Assembly: GCA_002254335.1 (NCBI GenBank)
Contig: NIVA01000074.1
Span: 1 to 8,309 of the forward strand
Direction: 5' to 3'
DNA: 8,309 nt
Source of the DNA: Bacteroidetes bacterium 4572_114
GTDB taxonomy: Bacteria; Bacteroidota; Bacteroidia; Bacteroidales; 4484-276
The position numbers and the translations under genes were made by a program. This document shows positions 1 through 5,364 of this stretch, one piece after another. The notes beneath the pieces were generated by a model. The model searched no databases. It was given only the letters and a program-made list of their open reading frames with translations, and was not told the origin of the DNA. The first letter of the stretch is position 1. Every line of letters begins with the position of its first letter.

Positions 1-315
1 TTCAAATTCACCAAAAACCTTCTTAACGAAAATGGTTCGATTGCTTATGTAAAAGGGATTAGGTTTGGGGCATTTATCTTTTCTAATAATGGTGAAAATG
101 GAAAACTTGAGGATATATTATTGCCACTTATGGAGAAAAATAATTCAGAAATATTTAAACAGGCAGAGAATTTTTTACAGTTAAAGGATGATAGTCGTTT
201 GAAGAAACTTGAAGTTAGGAGGAATGAACAAAGAAAGGTTTTCGAGAAACGTTCAAATAAAAAAATGAGGTTTGATTTACAAAAATCGAAAGTTTGTATT
301 GCAGGGCAACTTTAA
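1..315 (+). CDS. Partial DUF3226-like (TOPRIM-type) protein, C-terminal part
   Basis: Frame 1 is open from the first base of the window to a TAA at 313-315, so this is the 3' part of a gene that begins to the left; the TTG at 121 is an internal codon, not the start. The visible 104 residues include GAFIFSNNGENGKLEDILL at about residues 23-41. This resembles the 'FI.PNN..+GxLEDL' motif that I associate with DUF3226, a family of TOPRIM/OLD-like putative nucleases. A lysine- and arginine-rich helix follows (KKLEVRRNEQRK). Such proteins are often encoded beside an AAA ATPase and are suspected to act in defence, but that partner, if present, lies outside the window. The family call is from memory of the motif and is moderate. 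The same frame continues past the stop (see 316-441), so the protein may be prematurely terminated. Confidence 0.5.
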   Translation, partial: FKFTKNLLNENGSIAYVKGIRFGAFIFSNNGENGKLEDILLPLMEKNNSEIFKQAENFLQLKDDSRLKKLEVRRNEQRKVFEKRSNKKMRFDLQKSKVCIAGQL

Positions 316-441
316 AATTCTGGCAAATCAAATACTGTAGTAATTAAAGATTGTGACTTTATTACCCTCGAAAAAATAAATGAATCAGAAAGGTGTCAAG
401 AAATTATACATTTTTTTTATAAATTAACATCTATGCCGTAA
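316..441 (+). pseudogene. In-frame continuation of the DUF3226-like gene after a TAA
   Basis: Directly after the TAA at 313-315 the same frame stays open for 41 further codons and ends at a TAA at 439-441. The translation starts NSGKSNTVVIKDCDF and ends in a plausible amphipathic helix (CQEIIHFFYKL). Together with the last residues before the stop (CIAGQL) it reads like one continuous domain end, so the TAA may be a CAA-to-TAA nonsense change. A run of 41 sense codons in such AT-rich sequence is unlikely but possible by chance. The alternatives are a naturally short protein with chance-open sequence behind it, or a sequencing error. Confidence 0.4.
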
Positions 442-444
442 GTT

Positions 445-454
445 GTGTTAACAC
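445..454. repeat. 10-bp perfect palindrome before the SUI1-like gene
   Basis: GTGTTAACAC is a perfect palindrome placed 12 bases before the ATG of the SUI1-like gene and just behind the upstream open frame. It could be an operator half-site pair, but a 10-bp palindrome in AT-rich DNA can also occur by chance. Confidence 0.25.
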
Positions 455-466
455 TCAAAGAATATC

Positions 467-706
467 ATGGCAAAAAACAAAAAAATAAAAGGCAACATCG
501 TCTATTCGACCAATCAGGATTACCAATACGATTTTGATGGGGACGACACAATTGAAACACCCCCACCATCAGGGCAAAACCTTAAGGTGTGGTTAGACCG
601 AAAACAAAGAAAAGGCAAAGTGGTTACTTTAATTGAGGGATTTGTTGGAAATGATGATGACCTGAAAGGCCTGGCAAAACAATTAAAAACAAAATGTGGA
701 GGGTAG
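467..706 (+). CDS. Truncated eIF1/SUI1 (YciH-like) translation factor
   Basis: This 79-residue protein begins MAKNKKIKGNIVYSTN and carries the family core QNLKVWLDRKQRKGKVVTLI (residues 37-56), then EGFVGNDDDLKGLAKQLKTKCG. That is the typical N-terminal extension plus the first part of the SUI1 fold of bacterial YciH/eIF1-like proteins, which bind the small ribosomal subunit and affect start-site fidelity. Family members are normally about 105-115 residues. In them the CG is followed by a VGGS-KDGEI-like stretch and the last strands and helix. Here a TAG (704-706) follows CGG immediately, and no frame downstream restores the missing part. The protein is therefore probably a non-functional or altered remnant. 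The ATG at 467 is the natural start, 25 bases after the preceding open frame ends, with no Shine-Dalgarno. The family call is strong; function is doubtful. Confidence 0.8.
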   Translation: MAKNKKIKGNIVYSTNQDYQYDFDGDDTIETPPPSGQNLKVWLDRKQRKGKVVTLIEGFVGNDDDLKGLAKQLKTKCGG

Positions 707-750
707 GAACACAATAATTTGAAAATTTAATAATTTGTAGATTGGATAAG

Positions 751-785
751 AAAATTCATTTACCGGACAGGCCTAAAATTCATTT
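751..785 (+). repeat. Direct repeat AAAATTCATTT, two copies 24 bp apart
   Basis: The 11-mer AAAATTCATTT occurs at 751-761 and again at 775-785, in the gap between the convergent SUI1-like gene and the Gre-like gene. No hairpin with a T-run is visible in this gap. The repeat could be a duplication scar close to the broken end of the SUI1-like gene, but no function can be assigned. Confidence 0.35.
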
Positions 786-820
786 GCAGGAGGATTGGTA
801 ATATTTGTAACCCGCAACTC

Positions 821-1312
821 CTAAAACACATCTTCAATTTTAAATTTCCCTCCCCTAAAATCCACAACGTCACCTTTTCTTTTTCCTTTTATGGCCTCAT
901 AAACAGGGACATTAGGCGAAATGACAAAAATATCACCATCCTCAAATTTCAGCCTCCCTATACCAGTGGCAATAAACATGTTTTGTTTATCGGTCAATAC
1001 AACCGAGCCAAACTCAACTTTGTCGTGCAACTTGTTGACCCCAATTTTCCCCAATACATCAATTTGCTCATTTGTCTGTATTAGCTGCTTGGCAAACATA
1101 TCCCTTTTTTTGAGCACCTGCATCCGGTATGAATCATATCTGTCCTTTGGCCGGCCGTATTCATTGGCACTGCTTTGGGCCTCATCCATTGCAACCTTCG
1201 TGTTGCTGGCCGCAGTCCTCAAATTAGTTGTACATTCTTCTACCAATCTTCTCTTATATCCTATTTTTTCAGTTTCGTCCATTTTATCTGCAATTTCCAA
1301 ACCCTGGTACAT
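821..1312 (-). CDS. GreA/GreB-like transcription elongation factor family protein
   Basis: The 163-residue protein has an N-terminal helical part (about 15-95, rich in charged residues with coiled-coil character) and a C-terminal FKBP-like Gre domain (about 97-160). The latter shows KVEFGSVVLT, ISPNVPVYEAIKGKRKGDVV and a final GGKFKIEDVF, matching the 'SP.s.i..aLlGkk.GD.v.v' pattern of Gre C-terminal domains. Gre factors enter the RNA polymerase secondary channel with the coiled coil and promote cleavage of backtracked RNA. Short Gre-like proteins of this type are common in Bacteroidota and are often mislabelled '3-oxoacyl-ACP synthase'; nothing here supports that enzyme. Acidic residues E51, D57 and D60 lie near the middle of the helical part, where a coiled-coil tip would be, but their equivalence to the catalytic GreA acidic pair is inferred. 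The start is the ATG at 1312; the ATG at codon 11 is an alternative. A promoter-like site lies 52-82 bases upstream. Confidence 0.75.
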   Translation of the reverse strand: MYQGLEIADKMDETEKIGYKRRLVEECTTNLRTAASNTKVAMDEAQSSANEYGRPKDRYDSYRMQVLKKRDMFAKQLIQTNEQIDVLGKIGVNKLHDKVEFGSVVLTDKQNMFIATGIGRLKFEDGDIFVISPNVPVYEAIKGKRKGDVVDFRGGKFKIEDVF

Positions 1313-1363
1313 GATATTTCAAATTATGAATAATCTTAACTTTGTTCCGGTAATTTAAGTATG

Positions 1364-1394
1364 TAAAGATAATCAATAATTAACAAAAGCCAAA
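1364..1394 (-). promoter_or_regulatory. Bacteroidota-type promoter for the Gre-like gene
   Basis: Read on the minus strand, TTTG at 1394-1391 (-33 element) is followed after exactly 19 bases by TATCTTTA at 1371-1364. This differs at one position from the TAnnTTTG -7 consensus of the primary sigma factor in Bacteroidota. Spacing and position, 52 bases before the ATG at 1312, fit well. Confidence 0.5.
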
Positions 1395-1458
1395 AAAAAC
1401 CGTCCTGTTGCAATTTTAGTAATTTATGATGTCAGAAAAATAATTATACTTTCGTTAG

Positions 1459-1545
1459 ATGTCAGGTGACGGGAATCGGGTTTCGGGTTTCAAGTAGTAG
1501 TCCATACGGGATCATTTCAGTCATCAGACATCGGTCATCCGACAT
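1459..1545. repeat. Dispersed intergenic element with imperfect inverted ends, copy 1
   Basis: This 87-bp block begins ATGTCAGGTGAC and ends GGTCATCCGACAT; the ends are imperfect inverted repeats (10 of 13 positions). It is visibly more GC-rich than its AT-rich surroundings. Two internal blocks recur in the same order and almost the same spacing near 7883-7931: AGTCCATACGGG (1499-1510; AGTCCGTATGGG at 7883-7894) and ACATCGGTCATCCGACAT (1528-1545; 16 of 18 identical at 7914-7931). This suggests a dispersed, possibly MITE- or REP-like intergenic repeat family. The rest of the 1313-1614 gap is AT-rich, with only the promoter noted above. Confidence 0.5.
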
Positions 1546-1614
1546 TAAAATATAATCAAGGACTATGTGTTATTATGTTCAATTAAATAATTGTAGAACT
1601 TAAATAAAATCATT

Positions 1615-2166
1615 ATGGATCAGGAAGAAATATTAGATGAAGCTGTTTATTCGCCTTATGCGCTTGAGTTTCTGGCAATTGCACAAAAATTCTGTTTGTT
1701 TATCGAGGAGGTTCACAAGCATAAAAAGAAAGAGATTTACAACTCACTACACAAAGCGTTGCCATTGTTGTATGTAAAGGGTTCCTTGTTGCCAGATGTA
1801 TATGTTGAGGATTTTGGGATGAATGAAAAATATGTGACTGTTGAAAATTGGCAGGATGTGTTTAATGAATTGAGGCAGATTTTTGGTATCGATGATGAAT
1901 ATTGGTTTATCGAAAACGACAATCCACTAAACGATCTCGTAAAGGGGAGTATTTCCGACAATCTTACCGATATATATCAAGACATGAAAGATTTTGTGAT
2001 CCTTTACCAGAAGCCCATACGCGATGCAAAGAAAATTGCCGTGTGGGAAATCAAAGAGCTGTTTATGTCACATTGGGGGGTCAGGGCAGTAAATTTGCTT
2101 AAAGTGATCCACTACAAACTATATAGCGAAAAGATTGGCCGCGACCTTAATTATTCGGGTGATTAA
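1615..2166 (+). CDS. DUF5063 domain-containing protein
   Basis: This soluble, acidic, mostly helical protein of 183 residues has no signal peptide or membrane segment. Recognisable family features are the N-terminal YALEFLAIAQKFCLFIEE helix, the LPLLYVKGSLLPDV segment (residues 49-62), and the highly characteristic ISDNLTDIYQDMKDFVILYQ block (113-132). The end is WGVRAVNLLKVIHYKLY. The length is normal for DUF5063, so the gene looks intact. The function of the family is not known; in many Bacteroidota the gene lies near ribonuclease D-like or regulatory genes, but here it stands alone between a dispersed repeat and the feo leader. The start is the ATG at 1615, with an AT-rich upstream region and no Shine-Dalgarno. 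The family is assigned from memory of conserved blocks. Confidence 0.75.
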   Translation: MDQEEILDEAVYSPYALEFLAIAQKFCLFIEEVHKHKKKEIYNSLHKALPLLYVKGSLLPDVYVEDFGMNEKYVTVENWQDVFNELRQIFGIDDEYWFIENDNPLNDLVKGSISDNLTDIYQDMKDFVILYQKPIRDAKKIAVWEIKELFMSHWGVRAVNLLKVIHYKLYSEKIGRDLNYSGD

Positions 2167-2289
2167 CATAACTAAACTCTTCTTTCTAAATAGCAATGAA
2201 TCTAAATAACGACATATCAATAATTTACATTACATTTCCATTCCCTTTCTAAATTTCAGCCTACTTCTAATGTTTTCATTAAAAGATTC

Positions 2290-2318
2290 TTAGCATAAAG
2301 AAACTTTAAATACTTTTG
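2290..2318 (+). promoter_or_regulatory. Possible promoter of the feo operon
   Basis: TACTTTTG at 2311-2318 matches the Bacteroidota -7 consensus TAnnTTTG exactly. The -33 side is weak (TTA at 2290-2292, spaced by 18). If used, transcription would begin near 2325 and the mRNA would carry a leader of about 190 bases containing both repeat arrays. Nothing else in the 2167-2344 stretch is recognisable; it is plain AT-rich DNA after the DUF5063 gene. Confidence 0.4.
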
Positions 2319-2344
2319 CAATTTTAATTTATTCTAAATTGAAA

Positions 2345-2393
2345 GTCATTGATGGTCATTGATGGTCATTGATGGTCATTGATGGTCGTTAAT
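2345..2393 (+). repeat. 10-bp tandem repeat (GTCATTGATG), four copies plus a degenerate one
   Basis: Four exact head-to-tail copies of GTCATTGATG fill 2345-2384, followed by a decayed copy GTCGTTAAT at 2385-2393. The period matches one turn of B-DNA, so every copy would face the same side of the helix. The array lies in the leader of the feo operon, 14 bases before a second array that contains the reverse complement of GTCATT. Confidence 0.9.
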
Positions 2394-2406
2394 ATTGAGG
2401 TTACTA

Positions 2407-2502
2407 AATGACACAAAGCAAATGACTTTGAATGACGCGAAGCAAATGACTATGAATAACGCGAAGCAAATGACAATAAATGACGCAAAGCAAATGACGT
2501 TT
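2407..2502 (+). repeat. 24-bp tandem repeat, four copies, upstream of feoAB
   Basis: Four copies lie at 2407-2430, 2431-2454, 2455-2478 and 2479-2502. Each copy has AATGAC (or AATAAC in copy 3), then RCRAAGCA, then AATGAC and a variable 4-base end. AATGAC therefore recurs with alternating 14- and 10-base steps. The array ends 16 bases before the feoAB start codon. There are no unique spacers, so it is not a CRISPR array. The length of 24 keeps reading frames open on both strands, which explains a spurious minus-strand ORF here with a repeated SHLLRVI-type peptide. Confidence 0.92.
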
Positions 2503-2518
2503 TATTAATAGAAACCGG

Positions 2519-5044
2519 ATGGACCTAAACGATCTAAAACAGGGCGAAAAAGCTATTATAGCTAAGGTGAAAGGCAGGGGGGCTTTTAGGAAAAGGATTA
2601 CCGAGATGGGGTTTATTAAAGGAAAGCAAGTTGAGGTTATTAAAAATGCCCCCTTGCTCGACCCCATCGAATACCGCCTGATGAATTATGATGTTTCGTT
2701 AAGGAGAAGTGAGGCCAAACTGGTTTCGGTGGTTAGCGAAAAGGAAATCCTGGAGATTAATTCAAACGGCAAATACCGTGGTGTAATTGATGAAGAAACC
2801 CTGAAAAAAAAGGCTGTTGAGAAAGGAAAAGTCATTGATGTCGCCCTGGTTGGAAACCCCAATTCCGGTAAAACAACTATCTTTAATTTTGCCTCCCGCT
2901 CGCGCGAAAAGGTTGGGAATTATGGCGGGGTAACTGTTGATGCCAAAATGGCCAGGTTCAGGCAAGATGGTTATCTGTTTAATATCGTTGACCTGCCCGG
3001 CACGTACTCTTTAACCGCCTACACTCCCGAAGAGCTATTTGTAAGGAAGCATATCCTTGGCAAATACCCCGACATTGTGATCAATGTTGTGGATGCCTCC
3101 AATATCGAACGGAACCTGTACCTCACCACCCAGCTTATCGACATGGACATCAAGGTGGTGATTGCCCTTAACATGTTTGATGAACTACAGACCAAAGGCG
3201 ATAAATTTGACTATAAGATGATGGGCAGGATGTTGGGGATACCCATTGTACCTACAGTTGGCCCCAAAGGAAAAGGCATCAGCGAGTTGTTTAAAAATGT
3301 TATTGATGTTTATGAAGACAAGGACCCGATCGTAAGGCACATCCACATCAATTATGGGAAAACAATTGAGAGGTCGATCAGGAAGATGCAGGATGAAATA
3401 TGGAAAAACAAGTCGATTACCGATAAAGTTTCTTCAAGGTTTTATGCCATAAAATTACTTGAAAAAGATGAGTCGGTAGGTTTCAATCTATCAAAATTCC
3501 CCAATTACAACGAAATCAGGAAAATAACCGACACCGAAATCCAAGCCCTTGAACAAGATTATACCGAAGATACCGAATCGTTGATCACCGACTCGAAATA
3601 TGGTTTTATTTCAGGTGCGCTTAAAGAGACCTACACCGAAAATAAATTGGGACGAAAAACAAAAACCGAAACCGAAATTATCGATACTTTCCTGACTCAT
3701 AGGGTTTTTGGCTTTCCGATATTCCTGTTTTTTATGTGGTTGATGTTTTACACAACCTTTACGCTGGGCAACTACCCAATGGATTGGATTGAAAAAGGGG
3801 TAGAATTGTTGAGCAGTTTCATCAGTGCCAATATGCCTGAGGGCATGTTAAAAGATATGATCGTCGATGGCATCATTGCAGGTGTGGGCAGTGTAATCGT
3901 GTTCCTGCCAAACATCCTGACACTCTTTTTCTTCATCTCATTTATGGAGGATACGGGCTATATGGCCCGCGTGGCATTTATCATGGACAGGATAATGCAC
4001 AAGATTGGGCTGCATGGCCGGTCGTTCATCCCGCTCCTGATGGGCTTCGGTTGTAATGTCCCGGCCATTATGGCCACACGTACCATCGAGTCGCGCAGCG
4101 ACCGCATCCTTACAATACTTATCAACCCGTTTATGTCGTGCAGTGCCCGGCTTCCGGTGTATATCCTGATAATAGGAGCATTTTTCCCGTCCAATCCCAG
4201 TGCCATGCTTTTCCTTATCTATTCCATAGGGATTGCATTTGCGGTTATCATTGCCATAATTTTCAAAAAAACAATATTCAGGTCCAAAGAGGCCCCATTC
4301 GTCATGGAATTGCCGCCCTACCGCCTGCCAACCCTGAAAGCCACACTTAAAAACATGTGGTTCAAGGGATCGCAATATCTTCAAAAGATGGGTGGCATTA
4401 TACTAATTGCAGTAATTATAATTTGGGCACTGGGATATTTCCCCCGGAATATGGAAACCATGGGAATCTTCGATCAAGAAATAATTAAAAGGGAAATGAA
4501 ATTCCAAAAGGACATTACCAGGCTAAATTGGGCCACCGATCAGAAAAATATTGATAATTACAGAAATGAGATGATTGCCGACATTTCGATATTAAAAACA
4601 GAAAAACAGGCATACCAATTAGAAAATTCCTATATCGGGCAACTCGGTAAATTTGTCGCACCGGCAATCAAACCGTTGGGCTTCGACTGGAAAATGGGCG
4701 TTAGCTTAATTACCGGGGCCGCCGCAAAAGAGATAGTGGTGAGCACCATGGGTGTTTTATATCAAACCAACAGCAATGATGGAAGCACACAACCATTGGT
4801 TGAAAAGCTCAAAAATCAAAAATATACTTCCGGCAATAAAAAGGGAGAGACCGTGTTTACACCGGTATCTGCATTTGCTTTCCTCATCTTTGTATTGATT
4901 TATTTTCCCTGCCTCGCGGTGGTGGTTGCAGTAAAAAAAGAGACCGGGGGATGGAAATGGGCCACTTTTCTCGCTGCCTATACCACGGGCCTGGCTTACA
5001 TTGCGGCACTAATAATTTACCAGGTAGGCTCTATTATTTATTAA
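2519..5044 (+). CDS. feoB: FeoA-FeoB fusion, ferrous iron transporter
   Basis: This inner-membrane Fe(II) importer has 841 residues, typical for the fused form in Bacteroidota. Residues 1-75 are a FeoA-type SH3-like domain (GAFRKRITEMGFIKG). The GTPase domain spans about 105-265 and has all key motifs: G1 GNPNSGKT (112-119), the G2 threonine in GGVTVD (T139), G3 DLPG (158-161) and G4 NMFD (218-221). A cytosolic helical region follows (about 275-390). The membrane part starts near 395 and includes two gate regions, with DTGYMARVAFIMDR (478-491), FGCNVPAIMATRTIE (510-524, Cys512) and MSCSARLPVY (539-548, Cys541). A charged helical insertion lies at about 645-705, then AAAKEIVVSTMGVLY (734-748) and the last segments with YFPC (795-798). 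No motif is damaged. The ATG at 2519 starts the FeoA domain and lacks a Shine-Dalgarno. The next gene follows after 10 bases. No Fur box is evident; the repeat arrays are the only striking upstream structure. Confidence 0.96.
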   Translation: MDLNDLKQGEKAIIAKVKGRGAFRKRITEMGFIKGKQVEVIKNAPLLDPIEYRLMNYDVSLRRSEAKLVSVVSEKEILEINSNGKYRGVIDEETLKKKAVEKGKVIDVALVGNPNSGKTTIFNFASRSREKVGNYGGVTVDAKMARFRQDGYLFNIVDLPGTYSLTAYTPEELFVRKHILGKYPDIVINVVDASNIERNLYLTTQLIDMDIKVVIALNMFDELQTKGDKFDYKMMGRMLGIPIVPTVGPKGKGISELFKNVIDVYEDKDPIVRHIHINYGKTIERSIRKMQDEIWKNKSITDKVSSRFYAIKLLEKDESVGFNLSKFPNYNEIRKITDTEIQALEQDYTEDTESLITDSKYGFISGALKETYTENKLGRKTKTETEIIDTFLTHRVFGFPIFLFFMWLMFYTTFTLGNYPMDWIEKGVELLSSFISANMPEGMLKDMIVDGIIAGVGSVIVFLPNILTLFFFISFMEDTGYMARVAFIMDRIMHKIGLHGRSFIPLLMGFGCNVPAIMATRTIESRSDRILTILINPFMSCSARLPVYILIIGAFFPSNPSAMLFLIYSIGIAFAVIIAIIFKKTIFRSKEAPFVMELPPYRLPTLKATLKNMWFKGSQYLQKMGGIILIAVIIIWALGYFPRNMETMGIFDQEIIKREMKFQKDITRLNWATDQKNIDNYRNEMIADISILKTEKQAYQLENSYIGQLGKFVAPAIKPLGFDWKMGVSLITGAAAKEIVVSTMGVLYQTNSNDGSTQPLVEKLKNQKYTSGNKKGETVFTPVSAFAFLIFVLIYFPCLAVVVAVKKETGGWKWATFLAAYTTGLAYIAALIIYQVGSIIY

Positions 5045-5054
5045 TTCTATTAAT

Positions 5055-5237
5055 ATGATACAAGAAATCATCACATACGGCATTTTGCTCCTTACAATTC
5101 TGATAGCAATAATTAAAACAGTAAAATTTTTCGGCCAAACACCCACCAGGTGCCAGGGTTGTTCTCATGCTGCAAATGGTTGTAAGATGTTGGAATTTAA
5201 AAGTAACCCATTATCAGGACGGGATTTTATAGTTTGA
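5055..5237 (+). CDS. FeoB-associated Cys-containing membrane protein
   Basis: This 60-residue protein has one N-terminal transmembrane helix (about residues 4-22) and a short cytoplasmic tail with cysteines at 33, 36 and 43 (CQGC-x6-C). It starts 10 bases after the feoAB stop, so it is almost certainly in the same transcript. Size, topology, cysteines and position match the small 'FeoB-associated Cys-rich membrane protein' family, which takes the place of FeoC in many Bacteroidota and Firmicutes. Its role is not established; the cysteines may bind iron or an Fe-S cluster, or sense redox state at the transporter. It has only three cysteines, fewer than many relatives. Confidence 0.85.
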   Translation: MIQEIITYGILLLTILIAIIKTVKFFGQTPTRCQGCSHAANGCKMLEFKSNPLSGRDFIV

Positions 5238-5242
5238 GTTAT

Positions 5243-5275
5243 GTCCCGATACCGATAGTTACATGTATTCGGGAC
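5243..5275. terminator. Hairpin downstream of the feo operon
   Basis: GTCCCGATAC (5243-5252) pairs with GTATTCGGGAC (5265-5275) around a 12-base loop, with one bulged base. It begins 5 bases after the stop of the Cys-containing gene. No clean T-run follows on either strand, so it may be a terminator shared by the convergent genes or an mRNA 3' stabiliser. Confidence 0.45.
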
Positions 5276-5277
5276 TG

Positions 5278-5360
5278 AATTTTGAGTTTTGGGTTTTGTC
5301 CCAAAAGCTTTCGGGATTGTGCTTTGAGTTTTGGATTTTGAGTTTTGTGCTTTATTTTTT
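5278..5360. repeat. TTTTGAGTTTTGG-type low-complexity repeat with an internal hairpin
   Basis: Variants of TTTTGAGTTTTGGNTTTTG occur at about 5280-5297 and 5323-5348, separated by an imperfect palindrome TCCCAAAAGCTTTCGGGA (5299-5316, one mismatched pair). The block fills the gap between the convergent feo operon and the beta-helix gene and looks like a decayed intergenic repeat. The second hairpin could help terminate transcription of either unit. Confidence 0.5.
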
Positions 5361-5364
5361 TTAT

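Noticed and set aside
921..1358. Plus-strand 145-residue ORF with hydrophobic stretches
   Set aside because: It is antisense to the Gre-like gene, which has clear family motifs and a promoter; the hydrophobicity is a strand-complement effect.
2345..2502. CRISPR array
   Set aside because: The units are contiguous, short (10 and 24 bp), and without unique spacers.
2404..2667. Minus-strand 87-residue ORF with repeated SHLLRVI-type octapeptides
   Set aside because: The repeats are only the translation of the 24-bp tandem array, kept open because 24 is a multiple of three, and the rest overlaps the feoAB start antisense.
2831..2840. Exact copy of the 10-bp unit GTCATTGATG inside feoAB
   Set aside because: A single 10-mer in a conserved coding position (VID before the G1 motif) is most likely chance.
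3938..4384. Minus-strand 148-residue ORF
   Set aside because: It lies wholly antisense to the conserved FeoB membrane domain and has no recognisable protein features.
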